NCBI RefSeq assembly: GCF_900142325.1 | Contig: NZ_FRAM01000001.1 | Coordinates: 372,001 to 436,000 of the forward strand | DNA from: Epilithonimonas mollis | GTDB lineage: Bacteria > Bacteroidota > Bacteroidia > Flavobacteriales > Weeksellaceae | Reading direction: 5' to 3' | Length of the DNA: 64,000 nt | In this document: one piece after another, positions 8,250-16,897 of the stretch | How the letters are laid out: each line of letters starts with the position of its first letter | Numbering within the stretch: the stretch's first letter is position 1 | Position numbers and translations under genes: made by a program | The notes under the pieces: model-generated | What the model saw: only the letters and a program-made list of their open reading frames with translations | Databases searched by the model: none | Told to the model about the DNA's origin: nothing

Positions 8250-9982
8250 TTATGTCAAATCAAACTTCATCAAATCGTCTAAATCTTTCAGAACCGGATT
8301 GATTGCCACAAATTTTTCGAATATCTTTCGTTTGGTAACTATTTCTTTTTTGATGGTGATGTCGGTCTGATATTCAATTTCAATTTTAAAATTATTGACT
8401 CTGTGGCGGAAATGGTTGAAAAATTCGGGACTGAGCCTGTCAAATTCTGCCTTTGCCGTTTCAGAAGAATACTTGACGACAACCTGATGTTCATCTGCTT
8501 TTTCCAGTTTAAAACTGTTGATAGCATTGTAAACAAAAGTATTGGTCTTAGAAAGATTCTTTAGGAATATATCCCATTCTCTGTCCAGATCCGTCTGTGA
8601 AAAATGGTTGGAAGGCAGGTTTTCATCTTTGACTTCTGCAAACTGATCTTTTTCGACTTCCTCTTTTTTCTCCAGAGCTGCTTTTATGCTAAACAGAGAA
8701 TGGGAAGGTGTTTTTGCAAGCGGCTCGGAAGCTTTCTGAATTACTTTTTTCGGTTCTTCAAAAGAGACTTGAGTTGTCGGTTGTTGTCCTTCGACTCCGC
8801 TCAGGATGACATTGTTGTTGGTTTTCTCTTCTGGTTCTGACTGTTGAATCTTTGGACTTGAGTCTTTGAGAAGATTAGCTTCAAGAAGCGGCGCTAATAT
8901 CAGGAATTTTTTTTTTTAGCTTCCAAACCCGCAGTCAGACTTGATAATTGCATCAGTGCAATCTCGACAGTCAGTCTAGGGTTTTTGGAATTTTTATAAT
9001 TGATGTCGGCAAAATTGCATATTTCGATGCCGTCAATCAGTTGCTGGGCAGTCCATTTTTGGGATTGTTCGGAAAATTTTGATTTTGTTTTCTCTCCTAC
9101 CTCTATCAGATTCAGAGTTTTAGGATTTTGCGCCATCATGAGATCCCGGAAATGATTTCCCAATCCTGCAACGAAAATATGCGGATCAAAACCTTTTTTA
9201 ACGATCTCATCAAAAGCTGTCAAAACACCCGGAATATCATTTTCTTTTGCCAAATCAACAATCTTCAGATACTGATCGTAATCCAGAATGTTAAGCACTT
9301 CCGCTGCTTTCTCAAGTGTTATATTTTTCTGGGAAAATGTGCTTAGCCTGTCAAAGATTGACAAAGCATCTCTCAACGCTCCGTCGGCTTTCTGGGCAAT
9401 CAGATAAAGGGCGTCATCTTCGTAGGCAATGTTTTCTTTTGCGGCAATTTTTCTCAGATGATCCTGAATGTCCTCAATCGTGATTCTTTTGAAATCATAA
9501 ATCTGACATCTGGAAAGAATCGTAGGAATGATTTTGTGCTTCTCAGTCGTCGCCAAAATAAAAATAGCGTGTGCAGGCGGTTCTTCCAAAGTTTTCAGGA
9601 AAGCATTGAAAGCAGCCTGAGACAACATGTGAACCTCATCAATAATGTAAACTTTATATTTCCCGACCTGAGGCGCAAATCTTACCTGGTCAATAAGTTC
9701 CCGGATATCATCAACAGAGTTATTGGAAGCGGCATCCAGTTCATAAATGTTAAATGCAAATCCATCGTCGTCCGCTGCTCCTGATTTTTCATTGATTTTC
9801 CTGGCTAAGATTCTGGCGCAGGTTGTTTTGCCAACGCCTCTCGGTCCGCAGAACAGCAATGCCTGAGCCAGCTGACTTTCGTCGATAGCATGTTCCAAAG
9901 TATCGGTAACGTGAGATTGTCCTACAACAGTGTCAAACTCTTGCGGACGGTACTTGCGTGCGGATACGATGAAATTTTCCAT
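8250..9982 (-). CDS. dnaX: DNA polymerase III tau subunit, made by a -1 slip on an A11 run
   Basis: Clamp-loader ATPase. The zero frame stops after 360 residues (8900), but if one extra A is read at the A11 run (8907-8917) the frame stays open for 218 more codons to TAA at 8250-8252, giving about 577 residues. The extension begins FLILAPLLEANLL and contains an acidic/lysine linker and a final folded domain (REWDIFLKNLSKTNTF ... DDLMKFDLT) like tau domains IV-V. The continuous 218-codon frame with protein-like composition makes decay unlikely. Known precedents: ribosomal -1 frameshift in E. coli dnaX, transcriptional slippage in Thermus dnaX. Which mechanism acts here is not visible. A homopolymer sequencing error (true A12) is the alternative. 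Confidence 0.85.
8874..8917 (-). promoter_or_regulatory. dnaX recoding signal: A11 slippery run plus downstream hairpin
   Basis: The minus strand reads GCT followed by eleven A (complement of 8907-8917), then eight bases, then a possible hairpin (8874-8898): ATTA, a 5-nt bulge, GCTT CTTG AAGC, TAAT. Spacing of 8 nt after the slippery run fits a ribosomal -1 signal, but the hairpin is weak, and the long A-run alone could give transcriptional slippage. Confidence 0.6.
8900..9982 (-). CDS. dnaX: DNA polymerase III gamma-like short form (DnaX domains I-III)
   Basis: Zero-frame product of dnaX, 360 residues, ending EAKKKNS right on the slippery run. Walker A GPRGVGKTT (about residue 45), Walker B DEVHML, sensor 1 region LATTEKHKIIPTILSRC, and the collar domain III to about residue 350. 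The four-cysteine zinc module found in E. coli DnaX between Walker A and the segment ELDAASNNSVDDIR is absent (KINEKSGAADDDGFAFNIY instead), which I recall as usual for flavobacteria. Start MENFIVSARKYRPQEFDTVV fits the family exactly. The product would contain all parts needed for clamp loading but not the polymerase/helicase-binding domains. Confidence 0.85.
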   Translation of the reverse strand: MENFIVSARKYRPQEFDTVVGQSHVTDTLEHAIDESQLAQALLFCGPRGVGKTTCARILARKINEKSGAADDDGFAFNIYELDAASNNSVDDIRELIDQVRFAPQVGKYKVYIIDEVHMLSQAAFNAFLKTLEEPPAHAIFILATTEKHKIIPTILSRCQIYDFKRITIEDIQDHLRKIAAKENIAYEDDALYLIAQKADGALRDALSIFDRLSTFSQKNITLEKAAEVLNILDYDQYLKIVDLAKENDIPGVLTAFDEIVKKGFDPHIFVAGLGNHFRDLMMAQNPKTLNLIEVGEKTKSKFSEQSQKWTAQQLIDGIEICNFADINYKNSKNPRLTVEIALMQLSSLTAGLEAKKKNS

Positions 9983-10042
9983 TGGTCAAAAGTAAGGATT
10001 AATTGTGAAACTTGAAAATGGTTTCCGTGCGAAAATTTTAAA

Positions 10043-10066
10043 AAAGCTTTGCAATTGCAAAGCTTT
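10043..10066 (-). terminator. Terminator of the small-enzyme gene cluster
   Basis: Perfect palindrome AAAGCTTTGC-AATT-GCAAAGCTTT with T-run on the minus strand, just after the stop of the 10070-10516 gene. Confidence 0.85.
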
Positions 10067-10069
10067 GAT

Positions 10070-10516
10070 TTAGTTAGATTTCATAAATTCGAAAGCGCCT
10101 TTCCGCAGATGTATCTCATATTCGAGCCAGGCTTTCATACAAGCCAGAAAATTAGCCCAGCCTTCGGTTTGACCTATCGCCCATCTGATGCTTTTTTCAT
10201 CTGTATCATGCCCTTCTTCCGAAACTTTTATCAGAGTATTATTTTCAGATAATTGTTTTAACTCAATCGTTACAACAGATTCCGGATCCCAGATAAAAAT
10301 GATTTTTTCATTTGGGGCTATTTCTTTTGTAGTTACTGGATAAGAGCCATCAAATTCCGGGAAAGACCAGAAGATTTCCTTACCGGTTTCCATTCTTCCG
10401 GAACCTTTGGAGATGAAATAGTTCTGCATTATTTCAGGGTTGATAATTGCTTCAAAAACTTCTGAAACAGGTTTTTGAATGCCTATAGACGCTTTTGCTG
10501 TTACTTTTTTCATCAT
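10070..10516 (-). CDS. SRPBCC / AHSA1-type domain protein
   Basis: 148 residues with the START-like helix-grip pattern of the AHSA1 (activator of Hsp90 homologue) group: N-terminal ASIGIQKPVSEVFEAIINPE, central FWSFPEFDGSYPV and the C-terminal helix ending GWANFLACMKAWLEYEIH. The family binds hydrophobic ligands in a cavity; this member's ligand is unknown. Its ATG overlaps the stop of the upstream reductase gene by one base (TAATG), so translational coupling is likely. Last gene of the 14535-10070 cluster. Confidence 0.8.
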   Translation of the reverse strand: MMKKVTAKASIGIQKPVSEVFEAIINPEIMQNYFISKGSGRMETGKEIFWSFPEFDGSYPVTTKEIAPNEKIIFIWDPESVVTIELKQLSENNTLIKVSEEGHDTDEKSIRWAIGQTEGWANFLACMKAWLEYEIHLRKGAFEFMKSN

Positions 10517-11085
10517 TACTTTTCAATTATATAATTCAGTTCGGTTACGCCATTGGTGAATTGTTGAGTACTTAAAAGTTTCAGATCAATTTTGGTTTTA
10601 ATGCCCACAAATAACGGAATACCTTGACCGAGAATAATGGGATTGACAAATAACCAAAATCCATCAATCAGATTCTGCTGAATTAGTGAATGAGTAGCGG
10701 ACGGACTCCCAAAAAGTAAAATATCTTTACCGGATTGTTGTTTTATTTCATTGATTCTGTCAACAAAATTATGATTGATAATTGTTGTTTTATTTGAATG
10801 CTGACTCTCAAACGTTCCGGATAAAACAATCTTGTGGACATCTTTGTACCATTCGGAATGTTTGATATCGTGCTTACTTGCATTTGGTTTGTCTGCAACA
10901 GTCGGCCAATAACTTTCCATCATTTCATAAGTCACACGACCATACAATGCCGTATCACTCTCGCCAATACGTTGCGCTACATAATCAAAAATTTCTTCAT
11001 CCGCTTTTATCCAGTCCATTTCTCTGTTTGGACCTGCAACATAGCCATCGAGAGATATGTGCATAAAGGAAATTATATTTCTCAT
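10516..11085 (-). CDS. RibD C-terminal domain (dihydrofolate reductase-like) protein
   Basis: 189 residues of the small stand-alone DHFR-fold family (YyaP/YwjB-like): start FMHISLDGYVAGPNREMDWI, the middle GRVTYEMMESYWP, and nucleotide-binding segment DILLFGSPSATHSLIQQNLID. Probably an NADPH-dependent reductase of unknown substrate, cytoplasmic. It lies between a VOC protein and an SRPBCC protein, in an operon-like row of small enzyme genes. Confidence 0.85.
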   Translation of the reverse strand: MRNIISFMHISLDGYVAGPNREMDWIKADEEIFDYVAQRIGESDTALYGRVTYEMMESYWPTVADKPNASKHDIKHSEWYKDVHKIVLSGTFESQHSNKTTIINHNFVDRINEIKQQSGKDILLFGSPSATHSLIQQNLIDGFWLFVNPIILGQGIPLFVGIKTKIDLKLLSTQQFTNGVTELNYIIEK

Positions 11086-11091
11086 TCACGA

Positions 11092-11529
11092 TTATCCTTC
11101 GTAACCAGAATCCTGACTGTAATTTACCATCCAGTATACGCCAAACTTATCTCTGAAGCTTCCGAAATAATCACCCCAAAACTGATCTTCCATTGGCATT
11201 TCCACTTCTCCGCCAGCAGAAAGTCCGTTGAATATACGATCCGCTTCATCTCTGCTGTCCGGAAAAACAGAAATATAATTTCCATTTCCCTGATTTAGAT
11301 TTTGTCCCATGGAAGGCATAATATCCGAAGCCATCAACAGGTCTTTTCCGATTGGTAATGCGATATGCATCACTCTGTTTTTTTCATCTTCGGAAAGATG
11401 TTCTGTTCCTGGTGCATTTCCCATTTTCATCACACCGCCTATGAACTCTCCGCCGAAAACCGATTGATAAAATCTGAAAGCTTCTTCTGCTTTACCATCA
11501 AAATTGAGGTATGGATTTAATTTTGCCAT
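11092..11529 (-). CDS. VOC-fold (PhnB-like / 3-demethylubiquinone methyltransferase-type) protein
   Basis: 145 residues; starts MAKLNPYLNFDGKAEEAFRFYQSVFGG and ends with FGVYWMVNYSQ, both standard for the PhnB-like branch of the vicinal oxygen chelate superfamily. Metal ligands are not obvious, as in many members. Function unknown. Six bases separate its stop from the start of the reductase gene downstream. Confidence 0.85.
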   Translation of the reverse strand: MAKLNPYLNFDGKAEEAFRFYQSVFGGEFIGGVMKMGNAPGTEHLSEDEKNRVMHIALPIGKDLLMASDIMPSMGQNLNQGNGNYISVFPDSRDEADRIFNGLSAGGEVEMPMEDQFWGDYFGSFRDKFGVYWMVNYSQDSGYEG

Positions 11530-11559
11530 TTTTCTAATTTTTTATAGTTGTACTTTATT

Positions 11560-12336
11560 TTATTTATTCAAAAAACTTCTGATCTGCAATATTGTGAAAT
11601 CAATAAGCTCCTTATCAATAGTTCCGTTTTCATCAGCCATCATATAATCTCCGTGTCCGGCCGGCAAAATCATCAGCCGGGAATCCGGAGTGAGTTGACT
11701 CATCTCAGCGATATGCTGTGATTTTACGACATCTTTGTCTCCGGCAATCAGGAAAACAGGCCTTTTAATAGACTTTAATACCTCATCTCCAACATCCTGA
11801 AAGTTCAACATCCGCTGACTGTCCTTTTCGAACATATTCTTTAACAGGTTCTCGTCCGGATTGATGTTCAGAAAATTATCTTTCAGCTTTCGCATCATAT
11901 TGTCGATGCTCGCTTTGGACATTCCTTCAAAAAAACCATCTACCATTCCACTTCTTTTTGTAACGCCCGAAGCAGCAATAATTTTTTCCACATTACCGGG
12001 GAAAAGCTGAGCAATCTTCAAAACCGTTGTTGCACCATTACTGAAACCGAAAAATGAGGCTTTTGAGACATTCAGCTGCTCCAAAACCGCCATTACATCT
12101 TTTGCATCTTGCTCAAAAGTTTCGGGAATATAACGATGTCCGGACCGTCCGTGATTCTGTAAATCAATAACAATCAGCTGAAATTCATTCTCCAGCCTTT
12201 TAATGGTTTCTTCGAAATCATAAGAGCCTGATGAACCGCCACCGTGAATCAGAACCAGAGGTTTTCCTTCGCCATATATTTCATAATAAAGATTGATATG
12301 ATTAGCGTTTTTATAACCCTTTGATTTTGGTGTCAT
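11560..12336 (-). CDS. Alpha/beta hydrolase
   Basis: 258 residues. Oxyanion motif LVLIHGGGSSGSYDF, nucleophile elbow FGFSNGATTVL (Ser in G-F-S-N-G), acid in the segment LIAGDKDVVK, and final His in LPAGHGDYMM. No signal peptide, so cytoplasmic. Substrate unknown. Lies directly behind the disrupted SRPBCC gene. Confidence 0.88.
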   Translation of the reverse strand: MTPKSKGYKNANHINLYYEIYGEGKPLVLIHGGGSSGSYDFEETIKRLENEFQLIVIDLQNHGRSGHRYIPETFEQDAKDVMAVLEQLNVSKASFFGFSNGATTVLKIAQLFPGNVEKIIAASGVTKRSGMVDGFFEGMSKASIDNMMRKLKDNFLNINPDENLLKNMFEKDSQRMLNFQDVGDEVLKSIKRPVFLIAGDKDVVKSQHIAEMSQLTPDSRLMILPAGHGDYMMADENGTIDKELIDFTILQIRSFLNK

Positions 12337-12341
12337 ATTAT

Positions 12342-12784
12342 TTATGAGTTTAAAGCCTTTTCAAGTTTTTCCAGTTATTGCGTCCAGGCGTCTGTACAAT
12401 TTTTATAGCATTCGATATTCGGAACCAGACCTGCGTGTATGAAAGTAATTTTTGTTCCGTGAGCTGTCCCTTCGAGATTTAATATAATTCTTGTATTTTC
12501 CACTTCTGAGTATCATTGAGAAATGATAAATTACTTTCGATTACCAGCCAGACCAATTCTTTATTGGGTTTTATTTCAATTAATTTTTGTTTTGAGAAAT
12601 GAGCACCATGACCCGCAGAAAATGAAAATTCGTCCCCGATAATATTGGTTTCGCCCGATATAGTCTCCCCAAATATACCGATCCACCACTGTCTGACATC
12701 TTGCAATACCGGAAAAATTTCTTCCGCAGTTTTGTTGGAATGAAAAGTATATTGATAATTTTTATTAGAATTCATTCTATTCAA
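12342..12784 (-). pseudogene. SRPBCC/AHSA1 gene broken by a frameshift and a nonsense codon
   Basis: The intact 5' part (MNRMNSNKNYQYTFHSNKTA ... DTQKW) stops early at 12479. One base missing near 12508 explains this: in the -1 frame the protein continues ENTRIILNLEG ... GTKITFIHAGLVPNIECYKN, the usual C-terminal half of this family (HxGLVPxxECY). That frame then meets an in-frame TAA at 12375-12377 (after CTDAWTQ) before reading LEKLEKALNS to the natural stop at 12342. Two independent lesions argue for decay, not a single sequencing error. Neighbours on both sides are intact SRPBCC/VOC/hydrolase genes. Confidence 0.8.
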
Positions 12785-13225
12785 TTAATTTTCAGAGAGA
12801 CGCTTCACAACTTCTAATCCTTTACTGAAGCCATTGTCCATCATACTTTTGTAGCTGGGATCTACATCTACTTCTACTTTCAAGATAGTTTTATCCTGTA
12901 TTTCTTCTAAGTGATAAGCTTCTAAACTTCCGTTCCATTCTTTTACTTGATCGCTATCAATATCTTCTACTCCATTTTTCAGCTCGCCAAGATGCTTGAA
13001 TACAAGAATTTTTGGTTCTTCGATACGTTCAATCGTACTTACCATTCCGTTTTGTCCACTCGCTTCGGTAAAATAGGTTTTACCGCCTATTTGCCAATCC
13101 GTTTTCATTACAGAACCAGGGCTGAAATAATGCGTCCATTGCGAATAGGTTTTTTCATCCCACAGAACATCCCAGACTTTTTCTGCCGGTGCTTCTATCT
13201 CAATTTGATATTTTAATGTTTCCAT
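12785..13225 (-). CDS. SRPBCC / AHSA1-type domain protein
   Basis: About 146 residues from the preferred start METLKYQIEIEAPAEKVWDV (13225); the longer reading to 13258 would overlap the upstream VOC gene by 23 bases and adds nothing typical. Motifs: TYSQWTHYFSPGS and IGGKTYFTEASGQNGM. Related to the adjacent SRPBCC genes but clearly diverged. Ligand unknown. Confidence 0.8.
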   Translation of the reverse strand: METLKYQIEIEAPAEKVWDVLWDEKTYSQWTHYFSPGSVMKTDWQIGGKTYFTEASGQNGMVSTIERIEEPKILVFKHLGELKNGVEDIDSDQVKEWNGSLEAYHLEEIQDKTILKVEVDVDPSYKSMMDNGFSKGLEVVKRLSEN

Positions 13226-13235
13226 AACTTTGATT

Positions 13236-14093
13236 TTAGGAATTATAAGCGTCTTCAATATCTTTGATGATGATTTTCTTCATTTTCATCATTGCGCCAA
13301 AAGCTTTCTGTGCTTTATCAACTTCGTGCGTATTGGTCAATTCTATCAATCGGTTTGGGACAATTTGCCAGCTGAATCCATATTTGTCCTTCAGCCAGCC
13401 ACACATACTTTCTTCACCTTCTTTTGTGAACTCGTTCCAATAATAATCAGTTTCATCCTGATCTTTTGTCATGATTGTTATTGAAGTTCCTTCGGTAAAA
13501 TTGGCTTTATGATCGTGTGAACTGTCCATTGCCATCATCACATAATCATTGATAACGAATTGAGAATGCGCTACATTTCCAGCTATATCGCCTTGCCCTT
13601 CCTCATATTCCATTATTCCTTCTGTTTTGGAATTGGGAAAAATTGAAGTATAATATTTTAATGCTTCTCGGCATCTACCATTATTCTGACCCGTAAACAT
13701 CATAACGGGAGAGAATTTTTGCCGGTATGCTTCTTTAGCGTAATACAATTGCCACGAAATTCCGTATTGATCTTCCACCCAGGCATAACATTCGCTCCAG
13801 GGATAAGAATCCAGTTCCATCATCACTTTTCCGTTTTCGGAAAGTTTTTGATAGTAACCTTCCGCTTCTTCTTTAGAATCGCACATCATCATTAATGATA
13901 AAGTTAGATTAGGCCGGAACATCGGTCCGGCATTCAGGAACATGAGTTTCTGACCTTCGATTTCTATGTTGATAACCATTGGAGTATCAACTGTAATTTT
14001 TGAATTTCTGAAAACCGATGTGTAAAATCTTGCCGCTTCGGCACCATTCTGATTGAACCAGTAGCAGGGAAATATGTTGTTGTTCATTTTCAA
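13236..14093 (-). CDS. Two-domain VOC (PhnB-like) protein
   Basis: 285 residues made of two PhnB-like VOC halves: residues ~1-130 (PCYWFNQNGAEAARFYTSVF ... YGISWQLYY) and ~133-270 (PVMMFTGQNNGRCREALKYY ... YGFSWQIVPNRL). Both carry the W-Q motif at the end of the domain. The C-terminal KAFGAMMKMKKIIIKDIEDA tail is also standard for this family. Function unknown. An alternative start two codons later (MNNNIFPCYW) is possible. Confidence 0.85.
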   Translation of the reverse strand: MKMNNNIFPCYWFNQNGAEAARFYTSVFRNSKITVDTPMVINIEIEGQKLMFLNAGPMFRPNLTLSLMMMCDSKEEAEGYYQKLSENGKVMMELDSYPWSECYAWVEDQYGISWQLYYAKEAYRQKFSPVMMFTGQNNGRCREALKYYTSIFPNSKTEGIMEYEEGQGDIAGNVAHSQFVINDYVMMAMDSSHDHKANFTEGTSITIMTKDQDETDYYWNEFTKEGEESMCGWLKDKYGFSWQIVPNRLIELTNTHEVDKAQKAFGAMMKMKKIIIKDIEDAYNS

Positions 14094-14121
14094 AAGTCTG
14101 AATGTTAGAGTTTAGAAATTA

Positions 14122-14535
14122 CTATATACTTTCTGAATACTTTTTAAAATTATCAAGAATGGCTTGCCAGCCATCTTTTTGAAATTCTAAAGGATTCTGA
14201 TTTTCCGGGTCGAAGTTTTCTGTTAATTTCGTTTGATTGTCCGATAAACTTTCAAAGATGACTTCAACTTCTCTTCCGTCTTCGAGATGGTATCTTATTA
14301 ATTGATTTTCTTTGATCTCATCATAAATTCCGACTAAATCAAAACCAAAGCTTCCGTCCTTTGCCTGCATTCTGACTTCCAGTTTGCCGCCGGCCGTCAA
14401 GTCATTTTTAGCAGCGGGACATTCCCAGCTTTCGTGGGCAAAGTTCCATTTTGTAATATGAGCAGGAGTATTGAAATAATTCCATACCTTATGGATCGGT
14501 TTATTAATCTCTGATGACACAGTCAGTTTTTTCAT
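14122..14535 (-). CDS. SRPBCC / AHSA1-type domain protein, first gene of the cluster
   Basis: 137 residues; MKKLTVSSEINKPIHKVWNY and ITKWNFAHESWECP, with DGWQAILDNFKKYSE at the C-terminus, are typical of AHSA1 proteins. First of a minus-strand row (14535 to 10070) of small SRPBCC, VOC, hydrolase and reductase genes with gaps of about -1 to 30 bp, probably one transcript. Confidence 0.85.
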   Translation of the reverse strand: MKKLTVSSEINKPIHKVWNYFNTPAHITKWNFAHESWECPAAKNDLTAGGKLEVRMQAKDGSFGFDLVGIYDEIKENQLIRYHLEDGREVEVIFESLSDNQTKLTENFDPENQNPLEFQKDGWQAILDNFKKYSESI

Positions 14536-14613
14536 TTGAATGGTTTATACCAAAGATAATTTTATTCTGAATGGTTCAACTTGTCCTAAGACAATAATTT
14601 TAATCCAATAAAA

Positions 14614-14637
14614 AAATCACTCAGGAAAGAGTGATTT
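14614..14637 (-). terminator. Terminator of the DUF3108 gene
   Basis: AAATCACTC (14614-14622), 6-nt loop, GAGTGATTT (14629-14637), with a T-run on the minus strand. Confidence 0.85.
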
Positions 14638-14646
14638 CTATAATAT

Positions 14647-15414
14647 CTATTTCGAAAAATTCAGAGGATATTTTACATTGCTATAACCATCGATACTTGC
14701 TTTAAGCGAACCAACCGCAAGCTCTGCCTTGATAAGGATCGGAACCCTGTTCTGGTCATTGGAAACCCACATCGTCACACCTTCTTTTTCTTTAAAGACT
14801 CTTCCGCTGATCACAGAAGGAATGATTTTAAGACAGTTAATTTTTCCGAATTTAGTCGACAAATTTTCTGTCCCGACTACTTTCAACTGAAAAGGAAACA
14901 GTTCATCATCCACCCATACGTTCATCCTGACAATACTTCCTATGCGAAGATTTTCCGAAGGCAGGCTTCTTAGATAATAAAAGCAGGACATCATATCCTG
15001 AACATCATTAGGAACTTTTACCGTTTTTGCTGGCCTGTCGGTATGCTTTTTATCCACCAAAACCAATGTGTTATTAGCAGGGTTGAATGTACTTTGCAAA
15101 TGTTGCCTGTAACTGCCTTCTGCCACATTTCTTACATAAAAAAGCGGTTCTTTATTCTCATTGATGTAACTCTCATAAACATCTTCTACTTTAAAAAATG
15201 CTTTCGCGGCACCACTTGTTTTTCCAGTCCCTTTGACATAGAATGCCGGCTGGCCTTTATATGACGTTTTAGTAGTTGCAAGACTTGCATTGCCTGCAGT
15301 AATAAAACCATAATGAATTCTATAGTTCAAAACCTCTCCTGCATTGATATTATCGAATTGTGCAAAACCCGAATTGAAAATTAAAAACCCGATAAGGATG
15401 AAAATGTTCTTCAT
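14647..15414 (-). CDS. DUF3108 family exported protein
   Basis: 255 residues with a signal peptide (MKNIFILIGFLIFNSGFAQ). The body (GEVLNYRIHYGFITAGNASL near the N-terminus, then YVKGTGKTSGAAKAFFKVED and MSCFYYLRSLPSENL) matches DUF3108, periplasmic proteins thought to have a lipocalin-like barrel. Role unknown. Stands alone between the glycogen genes and the small-enzyme cluster. Confidence 0.85.
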   Translation of the reverse strand: MKNIFILIGFLIFNSGFAQFDNINAGEVLNYRIHYGFITAGNASLATTKTSYKGQPAFYVKGTGKTSGAAKAFFKVEDVYESYINENKEPLFYVRNVAEGSYRQHLQSTFNPANNTLVLVDKKHTDRPAKTVKVPNDVQDMMSCFYYLRSLPSENLRIGSIVRMNVWVDDELFPFQLKVVGTENLSTKFGKINCLKIIPSVISGRVFKEKEGVTMWVSNDQNRVPILIKAELAVGSLKASIDGYSNVKYPLNFSK

Positions 15415-15470
15415 TAATTTTTTGATTTGAATAAATTCTTAGACAAATAATTTGCCAAAATTAAAAAAAT

Positions 15471-15496
15471 AAAACCTTTCGTCTCCGAAAGGTTTT
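15471..15496 (-). terminator. Terminator of the glycogen operon
   Basis: AAAACCTTTC and GAAAGGTTTT pair across a 6-nt loop just after the glgC stop. Confidence 0.85.
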
Positions 15497-15506
15497 AATA
15501 TCTATT

Positions 15507-16775
15507 CTACATGATATTGGTTCCATCGGGTATTACCGCGTTTTTCTTCACTACAACAATGCCGTCTTTGATGGAATGTGTGTCATAATCACCATCGGGG
15601 TGATGTTTTCCGCCAATGATCCTCACATTATTGCCTATGAAACAGTTCTTGTCAAGAATGGCCATGTCTATATAGCAGTATTTTCCAATTCCCATGCTGG
15701 TCTTTCCATTTTCCTCATTATCAGCAACCTCTTTTGCAGTCTGATAATAATCCGCACCCATAACATAAGAATTGACTATAGTTGTTCCCCTGTCGACTCT
15801 GGTTCTGTTACCTATAATGCAATTCTCTATCTTATCGGCCAAAATAATACAACCATCTCCGAAAATCGTCTTGCTAACATAAGATCCGTTGATCTTGGTC
15901 GGCGGGAGCATTCTCGCCCTGGTATAGATAGGATTGGAACTGAACAGATTGAACTGCGGCAGATCCTGCGCCAAATCCAGGTTTGCTTCATAAAAGGACT
16001 CAATCGTTCCGATATCTGTCCAGTAACCATCATACTGGTAGCTCAAAACATTGAGATTCCCAATAGACGCCGGAATAAAATCTTTCCCGAAATCATCCCC
16101 TTCATAATCTGCAAACAATTTTCTAAGAACATCTTTAGTAAAAACATAGATCCCCATAGATGCAAGGTATTCTTTTCCTTTGGACTTGCTTTCCTCACTG
16201 GTTTCGGATTTCCAGTCTTTTAAAACATCCAGGCTAGGTTTTTCTGTGAAAGCGGTTATATTTCCTTCTTCGTCAGCTTTCATAATCCCGAATCCTGTTG
16301 CATCTTTAGCAATTACAGGAATTGTTGCGATAGTAATATCACCGCCCTGCTTTTTATGAAAATCAATCATTTTTTTAAAATCCATCTGGTAAAGCTGATC
16401 ACCGGAAAGAATAAGAATGTATTCATATTCATATTTTTCCAGATGTTTCATCGTCTGGCGAACGGCATCGGCAGTTCCCTGATACCAGTTTTCATTTTCA
16501 ACATTCTGCTCAGCTGCAAGGATATCTACGAATCCTTTGCTGAAAATATCAAAGTGGTAAGAATTCTTGATATGCGAGTTGAGCGAAGCCGAGTTAAACT
16601 GTGTCAGAACCAAGATACGGTTAAGACCGGAGTTGAGACAATTGGAAATAGGAATATCCACCAAACGGTATTTCCCGGCAATCGGGACCGCCGGTTTTGA
16701 TCTGCTGTAAGTCAAAGGAAACAATCTGCTTCCTCTCCCACCTCCTAAAACAATGGAGATTACACTTTCTTTCAT
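15507..16775 (-). CDS. glgC: Glucose-1-phosphate adenylyltransferase
   Basis: Makes ADP-glucose for glycogen synthesis. 422 residues, the usual length. N-terminal nucleotidyltransferase signature LGGGRGSRLFPLTYSRSKPA and IPISNCLNSGLNRILVLTQF, sugar-phosphate region around FTEKPS, and a C-terminal left-handed beta-helix with hexapeptide repeats (CIIGNRTRVDRGTTI, CFIGNNVRIIGG). Third gene of glgB-glgA-glgC on the minus strand, 122 bp after glgA, so it may have its own promoter too. Confidence 0.97.
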   Translation of the reverse strand: MKESVISIVLGGGRGSRLFPLTYSRSKPAVPIAGKYRLVDIPISNCLNSGLNRILVLTQFNSASLNSHIKNSYHFDIFSKGFVDILAAEQNVENENWYQGTADAVRQTMKHLEKYEYEYILILSGDQLYQMDFKKMIDFHKKQGGDITIATIPVIAKDATGFGIMKADEEGNITAFTEKPSLDVLKDWKSETSEESKSKGKEYLASMGIYVFTKDVLRKLFADYEGDDFGKDFIPASIGNLNVLSYQYDGYWTDIGTIESFYEANLDLAQDLPQFNLFSSNPIYTRARMLPPTKINGSYVSKTIFGDGCIILADKIENCIIGNRTRVDRGTTIVNSYVMGADYYQTAKEVADNEENGKTSMGIGKYCYIDMAILDKNCFIGNNVRIIGGKHHPDGDYDTHSIKDGIVVVKKNAVIPDGTNIM

Positions 16776-16897
16776 AAAATGTGCTGGTTATTTGTAAGTT
16801 GTTGAGTTATTTCCATAAAGTTAATGATTGTTTTCAAATATTAAGCCAATGTTAACAAAAAATATTCGTATTTAATTTTTATTGAAAATGATATTAT

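Noticed and set aside
8900..9982. dnaX as a simple pseudogene
   Set aside because: The downstream frame is open for 218 codons and is joined exactly at a long A-run, the known recoding layout of dnaX; the gene is essential.
15576..16223. 215-residue plus-strand ORF
   Set aside because: Antisense shadow of glgC.
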